Source of the DNA: an uncultured Cellvibrionales bacterium
GTDB taxonomy: Bacteria; Pseudomonadota; Gammaproteobacteria; Pseudomonadales; Dasaniaceae
Assembly (NCBI GenBank): GCA_913019905.1
Contig: CAJVZD010000052.1
Coordinates: 1-34,180, forward strand
Length of the DNA stretch: 34,180 nucleotides
Direction: 5' to 3'
Shown: positions 1-8,613 of the stretch, in pieces
Numbering within the stretch: the stretch's first letter is position 1
How the letters are laid out: each line of letters opens with the position of its first letter
Notes under the pieces: generated by a model
The model's input: only the letters and a program-made list of their open reading frames with translations
Databases searched by the model: none
What the model was told of the DNA's origin: nothing
Translations under genes and position numbers: made by a program

Positions 1-1
1 C

Positions 2-1711
2 ATCAATGATTTGTTGCCAAAATTAGTTGCCGCTGGTGTTGCTATTCATACCGTTGCACTTTCAAACAATGCAGATAAAGAACTGATGGAGCGTTTGTCC
101 GTCGAGACGGGTGGGTTATCAGCGGTCGCTGAAACTGCCGAAGATTTAACCAAAATATTTTTGCAGGCTTTTGACGCCGCGGCGCCGGCTGAACAAGTTC
201 CTCTTAAAGGAAATAAATTTTTAATTGACTCCAGTATTGATGAGTACACTGCACTTATCTTTAGAAGAAAGGGGAGTGCCGGTGCAATTTTGGTGTCGCC
301 TACCGGCACGAGATACACCATGGACAATCATATTAGCGACATCAATTGGCATCGACAGGGTGATTACGACTTAATAACCGTATCACGCCCAGAAAAAGGC
401 GAGTGGACTCTTGTCGCAGATCTAAAGCCTGACAGTAGAGTCACTATTGTCAGCGATCTAAGCTTACAAGTGAACACGATGCCGAAAAGTCTTTTCGTGG
501 ATAATGAAACCAAAATCACTGCTGCCCTCAGAGATCAGGGTAATACGATTGTGAAGCCGAGCTTTCTAAATCTAGTGGATATGAATGTATCCATAACTAG
601 GCGTCGTGATGCACTTTTGTGGGACATTTCTCTTTCTGACATCGATAGATCTCCAAGTCGTGGTGTTTTTTCTACCGTACTCACGATGCTGAGCGATGCA
701 GGATTATATGACGTGGTCGTAGAAGCGAGTGGAAAAACATTTAAGCGCCGTTATTCCCAAACCGTAGAAGTTCACGAAAATTTCAAAATCGAATCTTCAA
801 GCACAAGTGGAGATGTTCCTAGCCATCAACTAACAATATTCGGTAAGAATTCGTCCATAGATCAGGATAGTACTGAAGTCTCTGCCGGCATTGTTCGACC
901 CGACGGCAGCGAGGTATCACAGACGGTATTACTTTCTAGCGACAGGACCTGGACTCTTGAGTTGGAGAGTGTAAATCAATCCGGCCAGTACCAGGTTTCT
1001 GTCACTGCAAAAGGTCGTTATTCAAATCGCACCGAATTTGAGTATGTTGCGCCATTGCTCATGATTGAGCATAAGGTCATGGGATCCACTGCTCCAATCG
1101 TTGCCGCTGTCTCGCAGCCAAAACCTGAACCGGTAACGGCACCTGTAACTACGCCAAAGAATGAAACCTTACCGGAACCGGCTCCCGACAAAGACACAGA
1201 TAAAACAGATGCTGGGGAAGCAGAGGAAAGTGGTATATCGATGGAGCAGATTGCTCTCTATTCCGGCTTAGCTTTGGGTAACATATTGTTGTTTGGTTTA
1301 GGTTATGTGGCCTATAAAACCGTTAAAGGTACTTCAGCTATCGACAAGGATGACGATGAAGATTTTGATGACGAGGACGAGGACGAAGAAGATTTCGACG
1401 ACGAAGATACGTCAGTTGCGCCCGAACCTGAAAGCCCGAAAGAGCCGAAGCCAGCGGAAACCGTTGACGATTTGTTGGATGATCTGGACGATTTTGATAT
1501 CGATGAAAAGGATGGTGATAGTCTCGAGGAAGAAGACGCCGATGCGGCACTGGACGAATTTGATGAGATTGATATTGATGAACTCGACCTCGATTTGGAC
1601 GAGGACGAGCCCGAGCAAGATGAAAACGACGAGCTAATAGATATCGATGACATACTCGACTTGCCGGACGATGCAATTGACATAGATTCCCTGGTTGACG
1701 ATGAAAAATAG
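2..1711 (+). CDS. TIGR03503-like VWA family membrane protein, 5' end missing
   Basis: The reading frame is open from the left edge, so the N-terminus and part of a VWA-like fold are missing; the TTG at position 11 is not a convincing start. The visible part begins with the end of a VWA-type domain and continues through beta-rich, probably extracytoplasmic Ig-like segments. A Pro/Glu/Lys linker follows, then one hydrophobic membrane segment (about 1250-1318, encoded IALYSGLALGNILLFGLGYV). The last 130 residues or so are almost all Asp and Glu. The layout fits the gammaproteobacterial family TIGR03503, whose function is unknown. By topology the VWA part would be periplasmic and the acidic tail cytoplasmic. 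The next genes encode a MoxR ATPase and a second VWA protein, so a shared role is possible, but the 265-base gap argues against tight co-translation. Family placement is from memory of sequence character, not a search. Confidence 0.75.
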   Translation: MNDLLPKLVAAGVAIHTVALSNNADKELMERLSVETGGLSAVAETAEDLTKIFLQAFDAAAPAEQVPLKGNKFLIDSSIDEYTALIFRRKGSAGAILVSPTGTRYTMDNHISDINWHRQGDYDLITVSRPEKGEWTLVADLKPDSRVTIVSDLSLQVNTMPKSLFVDNETKITAALRDQGNTIVKPSFLNLVDMNVSITRRRDALLWDISLSDIDRSPSRGVFSTVLTMLSDAGLYDVVVEASGKTFKRRYSQTVEVHENFKIESSSTSGDVPSHQLTIFGKNSSIDQDSTEVSAGIVRPDGSEVSQTVLLSSDRTWTLELESVNQSGQYQVSVTAKGRYSNRTEFEYVAPLLMIEHKVMGSTAPIVAAVSQPKPEPVTAPVTTPKNETLPEPAPDKDTDKTDAGEAEESGISMEQIALYSGLALGNILLFGLGYVAYKTVKGTSAIDKDDDEDFDDEDEDEEDFDDEDTSVAPEPESPKEPKPAETVDDLLDDLDDFDIDEKDGDSLEEEDADAALDEFDEIDIDELDLDLDEDEPEQDENDELIDIDDILDLPDDAIDIDSLVDDEK

Positions 1712-1976
1712 GAAAAATCAGCTTAATCTATTTATCTGATCCGAAAAACTTATACCTAAGTTTAACCTCGCTTTTCCAGTTTAGCGTTCATATTGAAATA
1801 ATTCATTTCTACTTGCCATTCTTGTAAACACCCGATAACCTTAACGGCTAAATTTTCACTAAATAGGGAGCTTTTGCGTTTTATTGCGTCGGTACTATAG
1901 TTGTTTTTCGAAATTCCTCGTTTCTATGATGCATTAATTTCTCGTAATCTTCCGGTAACAAATAGGTTTTAATCCA

Positions 1977-2822
1977 ATGAAGTTTGAAGGCACAGCTACC
2001 TATGTAGCAACAGATGATCTACAACTCGCAGTTAATGCTGCGGTTACGCTTGAAAGACCTTTGCTGATAAAAGGCGAGCCGGGAACCGGAAAGACCCTAT
2101 TAGCGGAAGAGGTCTCGGCGTCACTAGGTAAACGACTTATTCAGTGGCATATAAAGTCGACAACAAAAGCTCAGCAAGGACTGTATGAATACGATGCGGT
2201 TTCTCGATTGCGTGACTCTCAGTTAGGTGATGAGAAAGTACACGACATCAGCAACTATATAAAGAAAGGGAAAATGTGGGAGGCTTTTGAATCCGAAGAG
2301 CAGACGGTTCTGTTGATTGACGAAGTGGACAAGGCAGATATCGAATTCCCGAATGACCTGTTAGTTGAACTCGACAAAATGGAATTTTTTGTTTATGAAA
2401 CCGGCGAAACAATAAAAGCCAAGCACCGCCCCATTATTATCATCACCAGTAATAACGAAAAAGAACTACCCGATGCTTTTTTGCGTCGTTGCTTTTTCCA
2501 TTTTATCAATTTCCCCGACCGTGAAACGATGATCAAAATCATCGATGTTCACTATCCAGAGATTCAACAAAATCTGGTAAAAGAAGCACTTGAAATATTT
2601 TTTGATATTCGAACTATTCCGGGTATGAAGAAGAAACCCTCGACGTCAGAACTTATCGATTGGTTAAAACTCTTGATGGCCGATGATATACCGGATGAGA
2701 TTTTGAAGGACCGCGATAACAGTAAAGCTATACCACCACTTTATGGCGCATTACTAAAAAATGAACAAGACGTACATATGTTAGAACGCCTTGCATTTAT
2801 GCATCGCAGAGAAAATCGCTAG
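1977..2822 (+). CDS. MoxR family AAA+ ATPase
   Basis: A cytosolic AAA+ ATPase of the MoxR group, which usually works as a chaperone that remodels or activates protein complexes together with a VWA-domain partner. Visible motifs are Walker A GEPGTGKT (residues 33-40), Walker B VLLIDE (111-116) followed by VDKAD, a sensor-1 stretch IIITSNN (about 150-158) and the arginine-bearing LRRC just after it. At 281 residues it is a typical compact MoxR protein. The start ATG gives the expected N-terminus MKFEGTATYVATDDL just ahead of the ATPase core. The VWA gene begins 38 bases downstream on the same strand, the classic MoxR-VWA pairing. The substrate is unknown. The ATPase assignment is very secure; the biological role is inferred from the pairing alone. 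Confidence 0.93.
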   Translation: MKFEGTATYVATDDLQLAVNAAVTLERPLLIKGEPGTGKTLLAEEVSASLGKRLIQWHIKSTTKAQQGLYEYDAVSRLRDSQLGDEKVHDISNYIKKGKMWEAFESEEQTVLLIDEVDKADIEFPNDLLVELDKMEFFVYETGETIKAKHRPIIIITSNNEKELPDAFLRRCFFHFINFPDRETMIKIIDVHYPEIQQNLVKEALEIFFDIRTIPGMKKKPSTSELIDWLKLLMADDIPDEILKDRDNSKAIPPLYGALLKNEQDVHMLERLAFMHRRENR

Positions 2823-2860
2823 CTCTAACCTTTTAACATAATTCGTGGTAAAACCATTAC

Positions 2861-4036
2861 ATGCTTATTAGTTTCTTTCAGATTTTAAAACGCGCTGGAG
2901 TTCCTGTTTCCATAAAGGAACTTCTCGATTTGCTGCTAGCTTTGCAAAACAAACTCGCTTTCGCCGATATCGATGATTTCTACTATTTAAGTCGTACTGT
3001 GATGGTAAAAGACGAAAAATACTTCGATCGATTTGATAGAGCCTTTAGCGTGTATTTTAAAGACCTTGAAACACTTGAAGATATTATCGAGGCGATGATA
3101 CCTGAAGACTGGTTACGTCAGGAGTTTACCAAGCAACTAACGGAAGAAGAAAAAGCCAAAATAGAAAGCTTGGGAGGACTTGAAAAACTTATTGAAGAGT
3201 TTAAAAAGCGGTTGGAAGAGCAAAAAGAAAAGCATAAAGGTGGAAATAAATGGATCGGGACTGGAGGTACGTCACCTTTCGGGCACGGCGGTTATCACCC
3301 TGAAGGCATGCGTATTGGCGGAGAAAGTAAAAACAAGAAAGCGGTAAAAGTTTGGGAAAAGAGAGAATTCAAGAATCTCGATGACAGTGTTGAATTAGGT
3401 ACTAGAAACATCAAGGTTGCGTTACGTCGATTGAGAAAATTCGCTCGAACCGGCGCAGAAGACGAACTTGATATGGATGACACGATCAAGTCAACAGCAA
3501 AAAATGCCGGTTTCCTTGATATTAAAATGGTCCCGGAACGCCATAATGCCGTCAAAGTCTTGTTATTTTTTGATGTTGGTGGTTCGATGGATCCGCATAT
3601 TAAAGTGTGTGAGGAAATGTTTTCTGCAGCTCGCTCAGAATTCAAGCACATGGAATACTTTTACTTCCATAACTTTATTTATGAGTCAGTCTGGGCGAAT
3701 AATATCCGACGTCACAATGAGCGTTTGAATGTGCTCGATATTATGCATAAATACAGCAGCGATTATAAAGTCGTGTTTATTGGTGATGCGAGTATGTCGC
3801 CCTACGAGATTCTTCAGCCGGGTGGGAGTGTTGAACACTGGAACGAAGAATCGGGCGAATCGTGGATGCATCGTTTGAAAGAAACCTATGACAAAGTCAT
3901 TTGGATAAATCCAGTTCCAGAAGAAGAGTGGCATTTCACAAACTCTATCGATATAGCCAAAAAAGCAATCGAAGGACATATGTATCCACTGACGGTAAAG
4001 GGCTTGGAAGAGGGAATGTCGTACTTATCTAAATAG
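2861..4036 (+). CDS. CoxE-like VWA domain protein, partner of MoxR ATPase
   Basis: A 391-residue cytosolic protein of the CoxE-like VWA class (COG3552 type). The N-terminal half is helical and charged, with a Lys/Glu-rich probable coiled coil near residues 85-130 (TEEEKAKIESLGGLEKLIEE). A Gly-rich linker follows (GTGGTSPFGHGGYHPEG), then the VWA domain in the C-terminal half. The metal-ion-dependent adhesion site reads D238-V-G-G-S242-M-D, i.e. DxGxS in place of the canonical DxSxS; as I recall this variant is common in this subfamily. There is no signal peptide or membrane segment. It follows the MoxR gene by 38 bases and almost certainly shares its transcript and complex. In carbon monoxide dehydrogenase systems the related CoxD/CoxE pair matures a metalloenzyme, but no such enzyme is encoded nearby, so the client is unknown. 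Confidence 0.88.
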   Translation: MLISFFQILKRAGVPVSIKELLDLLLALQNKLAFADIDDFYYLSRTVMVKDEKYFDRFDRAFSVYFKDLETLEDIIEAMIPEDWLRQEFTKQLTEEEKAKIESLGGLEKLIEEFKKRLEEQKEKHKGGNKWIGTGGTSPFGHGGYHPEGMRIGGESKNKKAVKVWEKREFKNLDDSVELGTRNIKVALRRLRKFARTGAEDELDMDDTIKSTAKNAGFLDIKMVPERHNAVKVLLFFDVGGSMDPHIKVCEEMFSAARSEFKHMEYFYFHNFIYESVWANNIRRHNERLNVLDIMHKYSSDYKVVFIGDASMSPYEILQPGGSVEHWNEESGESWMHRLKETYDKVIWINPVPEEEWHFTNSIDIAKKAIEGHMYPLTVKGLEEGMSYLSK

Positions 4037-4244
4037 CGTACTGCCACTTTCATCAAGAGTTCTTTGCGGTCTCTATTTTTTGATGGAGAGATTACAGAGA
4101 TAAAACCGACACGCTGGTTAGTTTTAGTTAATCAACCAAGGCCTGTAGGTTTGTTATTAGGGTGTTTTTTTCGCTATTCGAAAGATTTCACAAACGAAAA
4201 TCACCTTGTTTCAGATCTGATATCACTATAGGTATTCTGCAACC

Positions 4245-5084
4245 CTAACTATTAAACGCGATTAGCGCTGCTGTGATGGCCACATTAAGCGATTCAACTC
4301 CATTGTTCATCGGAATTGAAAGTTGCTTGTCCGACATGCTTGTTATCTCTCGAGACACCCCGTCAGTTTCGTTTCCCAGTACGTAAATAAAAGGGCTGAT
4401 GTCGGTTTTCTCACTGAAGAGTGACTCCTGTGCATGGGACGATAGCGTACATATTTGAGAGCTTGGTATTTTTTCCTTGATTGTCCTTAATGCCTGAGGC
4501 AGTTCTTCGCAATGGATGATAGTTGCCTTAAAAATTGTTCCGACACTCGCTTTTATCACCAGCGGTGACAATGATGAACAGCCTTTTTTGGGTAACAAAA
4601 TACCATCGACGTTTCCCGCACAGGCGGAGCGAATAATTAATCCAAGATTTTGAGGGTTTGTGATTCTGTCTAATGCGATCAACTTAAATGGTTTGTTTTC
4701 ATTGGTCTGCAGCAAAAACTCGTCTAACGATAAATGTTGTTTAAGCTCTATGTCCGCAGCGACGCCTTGATCCTGTTTGCTATTGCGGGAAATTCTCGAC
4801 AGAGCCTTTCGATCATGCCAGAGGGTTTCGACATTTCGTTGTTCGGCTAAGGCTGTAATTTCGCTAATAATGCCACCACTTTTATTGGAGTCAGCCATGT
4901 GTAATTTGTATATCTTAAGCTGTTCGTCCTGCATTGCTTCGAGTACGGCTTTACGGCCGTATATAGTCAGTAATTTCTCAAAAAACGATTTTTTTCGCTT
5001 GTAATCAAGAGAGTCTTCTTTCATAGGATAGATCAACTTCGTTATTGGTTGCAGACTAATCGTTAATAATTCGCGAATTCTCAC
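4245..5084 (-). CDS. SPOUT (TrmH/SpoU) family RNA 2'-O-methyltransferase
   Basis: An S-adenosylmethionine-dependent RNA ribose 2'-O-methyltransferase of the knotted SPOUT class. The three SpoU motifs are present in order: RITNPQNLGLIIRSA with its invariant Asn and Arg, then VLGNETDGVS, then IPMNNGVESLNVAITAALIA at the C-terminus. The first 100 residues or so contain YGRKAVLEAM and resemble the RlmB-type substrate-binding domain. The target (tRNA or rRNA nucleotide) cannot be decided from sequence alone. The start is uncertain: the upstream ATG gives 279 residues, while an internal ATG at 5024 gives 259 and begins close to the conserved part; neither has a good ribosome binding site. It is the only minus-strand gene in the first 24 kb and converges on the VWA gene. 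Confidence 0.87.
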   Translation of the reverse strand: MRIRELLTISLQPITKLIYPMKEDSLDYKRKKSFFEKLLTIYGRKAVLEAMQDEQLKIYKLHMADSNKSGGIISEITALAEQRNVETLWHDRKALSRISRNSKQDQGVAADIELKQHLSLDEFLLQTNENKPFKLIALDRITNPQNLGLIIRSACAGNVDGILLPKKGCSSLSPLVIKASVGTIFKATIIHCEELPQALRTIKEKIPSSQICTLSSHAQESLFSEKTDISPFIYVLGNETDGVSREITSMSDKQLSIPMNNGVESLNVAITAALIAFNS

Positions 5085-5390
5085 TAGGGCAGGGCTGAAA
5101 GACCCGTCTAGACTGTGAATAAAAATTGGCGCCGGATAATTACACGCCCAAGGGTAACACTGTTAGCTATATTGATGTCTCGATAACGGACACTTACTCG
5201 TTGAAGATCAATGTTAGACGCTGGCTTTTTTGGTCATTGTCCTCTCGCGCAACCCTTTACCTATCAATAAGATTGCCTATGACTGCAGAAAGATAATAAA
5301 TCTGTTTAAATAGGACCAATTGCCGCAGATAGAGCTGCAGAAAAAGAATTAAGCTCTCTAGCTCTTTCATTGCTTGCTAATGCAATTGTA

Positions 5391-5645
5391 TTAGTGCCCA
5401 GCGGATTCTTCAAGGCTTTCGGCATGTTGGTATACCGGCAGGACGAATATTGGAATTGTTCTGTTGCCCACAGTCAGGTTCTGATGTTCGCTGGCAAACG
5501 AAACGGCCAAAGTAGCTTTAACGATTGATTGTTTCTTGTTCGTTTCGTCAGACGCTGCCATCCATAAGCTTACTGGAGTGCTCGCAGGCTGTTTTTGTAA
5601 GCGGTATAGCCGATAAGTCCACCCATCGTCTGCTCGTAACTGATT
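5391..5645 (-). pseudogene. Possible remnant of a protein-coding gene, C-terminal fragment
   Basis: The minus strand is open for 84 codons between a TAA at 5646-5648 and a TAA at 5391-5393. There is no plausible start near its beginning; the first Met is residue 29. The predicted residues look protein-like: a stretch with DDGWTYRLYRLQKQP, then LWMAASDE, then two amphipathic beta-like runs (IVKATLAVSFA and RTIPIFVLPVYQ). The terminator hairpin just upstream on the same strand means normal transcription would not reach it. I do not recognise the family. It could be the decayed C-terminal end of a lost gene or a chance open frame. Confidence 0.25.
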
Positions 5646-5673
5646 TTATTAGAACCATTTGGGAATCGCGCAC

Positions 5674-5714
5674 AAAAAAATCAAAAAAAACCGGCGTTCG
5701 ATAAGGAACGCCGG
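5674..5714 (-). terminator. Rho-independent terminator without an obvious gene
   Basis: On the minus strand a perfect 9-bp stem CCGGCGTTC/GAACGCCGG encloses a 6-base loop and is followed by eight T, then GA, then seven more T. The plus-strand orientation has no T-tract, so it acts leftward. Confidence 0.85.
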
Positions 5715-5870
5715 ACTAGACCTTTATGAGTAGCATCACAAAAAACATTCTCTCGGGGAAGAGCCTATTTCCTGTTGTTAAGCAGACGCTTATGTTTTGG
5801 AAACCAGAAAAGCGCCTACATGTTTAAGTATTGTTGAATGTTCATTCTTTGCCACTGACTTTGGTGTTAT
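5674..5870 (-). ncRNA. Candidate minus-strand small RNA ending at a strong terminator
   Basis: A textbook intrinsic terminator reads on the minus strand at 5714-5674, yet no minus-strand gene lies upstream of it: the neighbouring hrpB runs the other way. Something transcribed leftward from about 5800-5950 is therefore expected. A second possible stem lies upstream on that strand (GGCGCTT at 5816-5810 with AAGCGTC at 5791-5785, one G-U pair), as does a short CTC/GAG hairpin around a C-rich loop near 5748-5765. The layout, with an AU-rich body, internal stem and long U-tract, fits an Hfq-type small RNA. No known RNA family was recognised. The 5' end is a guess. Confidence 0.33.
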
Positions 5871-5986
5871 TCTTAAACGAAATAGCAATAAACTATCAAC
5901 AAGAATTGCTGATTTAATCTAATAGAACGACAACACGCTACTGTTAATCGTACTCTCAATTCTAATCTGGTTAATGTTTCAGTCTG

Positions 5987-8497
5987 ATGATCAAAAGAAA
6001 CCCACTACCGATTGACGAGCTCGAAGCAGATTTTCGTCTTGCACTTTCCAGTCATTCTCAATTCATCATTCATGCTCCGACGGGAGCGGGAAAGAGCACA
6101 CGGGTACCCCTTTGGCTTATGCAATGGTGCTCTTTGAGAAAAGAACACCATAAAATATATCTAATTCAGCCGAGAAGAATAGCTGCCGCGAGTATCGCGC
6201 GGCAACTTGCAAGTCAATTGAACGAAGTTCCCGGCCATCAGGTAGGTCTGCGGACGCGCTTTGATCGCATCACTTCAAATCACACACGCATAGAGGTGAT
6301 GACTGAAGGGATGTTCATCCGCTTTATCCAGGAAAATCCAGGGCTCGAGGGTGTTGCCGCTGTGGTTTTTGACGAATTTCATGAACGCAGTTTGCAGCTC
6401 GATCTGGGGTTAGCGTTTGCGATTGACTGTCAGCGGGAATTTCGGGACCCGAGTGATCCACTTAAGCTTGTTATAATGTCAGCGACCTTAGCAGCGGAAC
6501 AGCTACGGATGAAACTAGACAGTCCCTATATGCTGAAAAGTGAAGGAAGAGCATTCCCGGTCGAAACTTCATACCACCCCATCAGCGCGAGAGATACCGC
6601 GCTTGAAGTCCACGTTGCATTGATTATTGCCCTTTTTTTAGAAAAGGAAGCGGGTTCCGCGCTGGTATTTTTGCCGGGGATGAAGCAGATAAAAGAAGTA
6701 CAGCGTCTTGTAGAGAAGCAGAATTGGGGATCGGCGGTTTTGATTGTCCCTTTGCACGCGTCCCTATCGCCCGCGCAACAGTCTCTGGCTGTATCTGCAT
6801 CTTCCAAAGGCGTTAGGAAAATCGTGTTATCAACGAATGTCGCAGAAACGAGTTTGACGATAGAGGGGATAACAGCGGTCATTGATGCGGGATTGGCTAG
6901 AGTCTCTTTTTTTGACCGTAATCGAGGTATGAGTCAACTGAGAACACAAATGATTTCGCAGGCTTCAGCCGATCAGCGCCAGGGGCGGGCGGGAAGGCTG
7001 GGTCCAGGGAAATGTTACCGTTTATGGTCAAAGGAAACACAGCAACGTCTACAAAAGTATGAAATTCCACAAATTTTGTCAGACGACCTGGCCTCCACTT
7101 ATTTGGAAATGAAGTTGTGGGGAGAATCGAACTTACATCATCTATTCTTACTCGATTACCCCAAGGATCACGCCATCGAGGCAGCACAAACAATACTTCG
7201 TCAGCTAGGTGGCCTCGACACGAAGGACCGTATTTCAAAACGGGGGGAGTTAATGGCTAAAATGGGGGTATCGCCGCGTCTTGCCGCCATGTGCCTGGCA
7301 GGTAAAGACAGCGGCACCGGTTCGGTAGCGGCTTCATTAGCCGTCATATTAAACGACGGAGGTGCGGCTCAGGCCAAACGCGACAGCGATATCATGACAC
7401 CGTTGCGGTCGATGATCGATTCAGATCGCCGTCCTCATTCAGCCGATTCATCCGTTAAAAACCTTCTTAAGCTCAGTAAACAATTATTTCGGCGGCTTAG
7501 TACCGGCCAGCCGTTTGGCTTGCCGAAAATAGTTGGTCCCGACGATTTATTATTAACTGCTTTTCCAGACCGGATTGCCAAGCAACGAAGCCTTAACGGT
7601 AGGCGGTATCTTTTGTCTTCCGGTCGAGAAGTACAGCTTCATCCCAGCGATACTCTATTCAACCACCCCTGGTTGATTGTGCTCGATCATAGTTCCGATG
7701 CCATTCCCTTTATTTATCTAGCCGCGGTAATTAGCGGGGCGTATATGGCAGACCATATCGCCAGCCATGCTGAAAGTATTGTGAAAACCTCTTGGGACGA
7801 ATCTAAAGCTGCAGCCGTTGCTGTCGAGAGGTTGATGTTAGGAAAAATTGTCGTTCGAGAGCAGCAGGTAGCCGCTAGTTCAGATAAAGTGGCGGACATA
7901 TTGTTGAATGTAGTACGTGATTCACGCTTAAGCTGCCTGGATCTGACGGGATTTGAGCAGTGGCAGGCAAGGGTCTCCTGGCTCGCCGCCAACTCAGATT
8001 TGAACATCGGTAAGACGTCGATCACCGACCTAATTTGTTCGATGGCCGATTGGTTACCACCTTACTTGGCTGGAGCAAGAACGCTGGCAGATCTAAAAAA
8101 AATAGCATTATTACCGGTAGTCCTTAATCAAATGGAGTGGAGTTTGAGGCAGAAAATAGACGTTCTAGCCCCGCTGTCGATAGTGTTGCCCACGGGCTCG
8201 ATGCGCAAGATTCACTACGAATTTGGAAGTAAACCGTCAGTTTCCGTGAAAATACAAGAGGTCTTTGGCCTGAAAGATAGTCCGACTATTAATTCTGGCA
8301 AAAATAACTTGTTACTCGAATTGCTGTCTCCAGCATCCCGTCCCGTACAACGTACGGATGACTTAAAAAGTTTTTGGGCTAGTACCTATCCGGAGTTATG
8401 TAAAGAAATGAAAGGGCGCTACCCGAAACACTATTGGCCAGCCAGTCCCGATGAGGCACAGGCTACTAACAGGACAAAAAAGAATATGCGTCAATGA
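5987..8497 (+). CDS. hrpB: ATP-dependent helicase HrpB
   Basis: A DEAH/RHA-type superfamily 2 helicase of the bacterial HrpB family. Visible motifs are Walker A PTGAGKST (residues 31-38), the DEAH-box variant DEFHERS (from residue 129), motif III SAT (165-167), NVAETSLTI for motif V, and QRQGRAGRLGPGKCYRLW for motif VI. The last 400 residues carry the HA2-like and HrpB-specific C-terminal regions. At 836 residues it matches the usual family length of about 810-840. It is cytosolic; the natural substrate of HrpB is not well established. The ATG at 5987 places the start just ahead of the conserved N-terminal region, though its ribosome binding site is weak. It stands alone, 116 bases before gcvT. 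Confidence 0.95.
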   Translation: MIKRNPLPIDELEADFRLALSSHSQFIIHAPTGAGKSTRVPLWLMQWCSLRKEHHKIYLIQPRRIAAASIARQLASQLNEVPGHQVGLRTRFDRITSNHTRIEVMTEGMFIRFIQENPGLEGVAAVVFDEFHERSLQLDLGLAFAIDCQREFRDPSDPLKLVIMSATLAAEQLRMKLDSPYMLKSEGRAFPVETSYHPISARDTALEVHVALIIALFLEKEAGSALVFLPGMKQIKEVQRLVEKQNWGSAVLIVPLHASLSPAQQSLAVSASSKGVRKIVLSTNVAETSLTIEGITAVIDAGLARVSFFDRNRGMSQLRTQMISQASADQRQGRAGRLGPGKCYRLWSKETQQRLQKYEIPQILSDDLASTYLEMKLWGESNLHHLFLLDYPKDHAIEAAQTILRQLGGLDTKDRISKRGELMAKMGVSPRLAAMCLAGKDSGTGSVAASLAVILNDGGAAQAKRDSDIMTPLRSMIDSDRRPHSADSSVKNLLKLSKQLFRRLSTGQPFGLPKIVGPDDLLLTAFPDRIAKQRSLNGRRYLLSSGREVQLHPSDTLFNHPWLIVLDHSSDAIPFIYLAAVISGAYMADHIASHAESIVKTSWDESKAAAVAVERLMLGKIVVREQQVAASSDKVADILLNVVRDSRLSCLDLTGFEQWQARVSWLAANSDLNIGKTSITDLICSMADWLPPYLAGARTLADLKKIALLPVVLNQMEWSLRQKIDVLAPLSIVLPTGSMRKIHYEFGSKPSVSVKIQEVFGLKDSPTINSGKNNLLLELLSPASRPVQRTDDLKSFWASTYPELCKEMKGRYPKHYWPASPDEAQATNRTKKNMRQ

Positions 8498-8613
8498 TTG
8501 ATGCCAGTATAAATGTACGCCTCAAATGTGTACCATGCTGGACCAGTCGCCACGGGGTTTCACCAGCCACGGTCGCCCTAATTTAATTGAAATTATTCCA
8601 ACAGGAGATTTTA

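Larger units (their letters stand above)
5085..5986. other. 0.9 kb intergenic region without a clear gene
   Basis: No convincing complete gene is visible on either strand between the methyltransferase and hrpB, which are divergent. The stretch must hold the promoters of both. It also contains a strong hairpin with a U-tract oriented to stop minus-strand transcription (5674-5714) and an 84-codon open minus-strand frame without a start (5391-5645), each listed separately. A further minus-strand frame of 37 codons begins at an ATG near 5370 (MKELESLILF...) but lacks a ribosome binding site. The rest looks like ordinary AT-rich noncoding DNA. Confidence 0.6.

Noticed and set aside
1312..1683. Serine- and arginine-rich open frames on both strands over the acidic tail of the first gene
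   Set aside because: They are shadows of the Asp/Glu-rich coding sequence: GAT/GAC/GAG repeats read as Ser, Arg or Ile in other frames. They have no ribosome binding sites.
8498..8613. Glycine riboswitch ahead of gcvT
   Set aside because: I could not find the expected paired aptamer signature in the 116-base leader; the GC-rich patch there forms no convincing stems.
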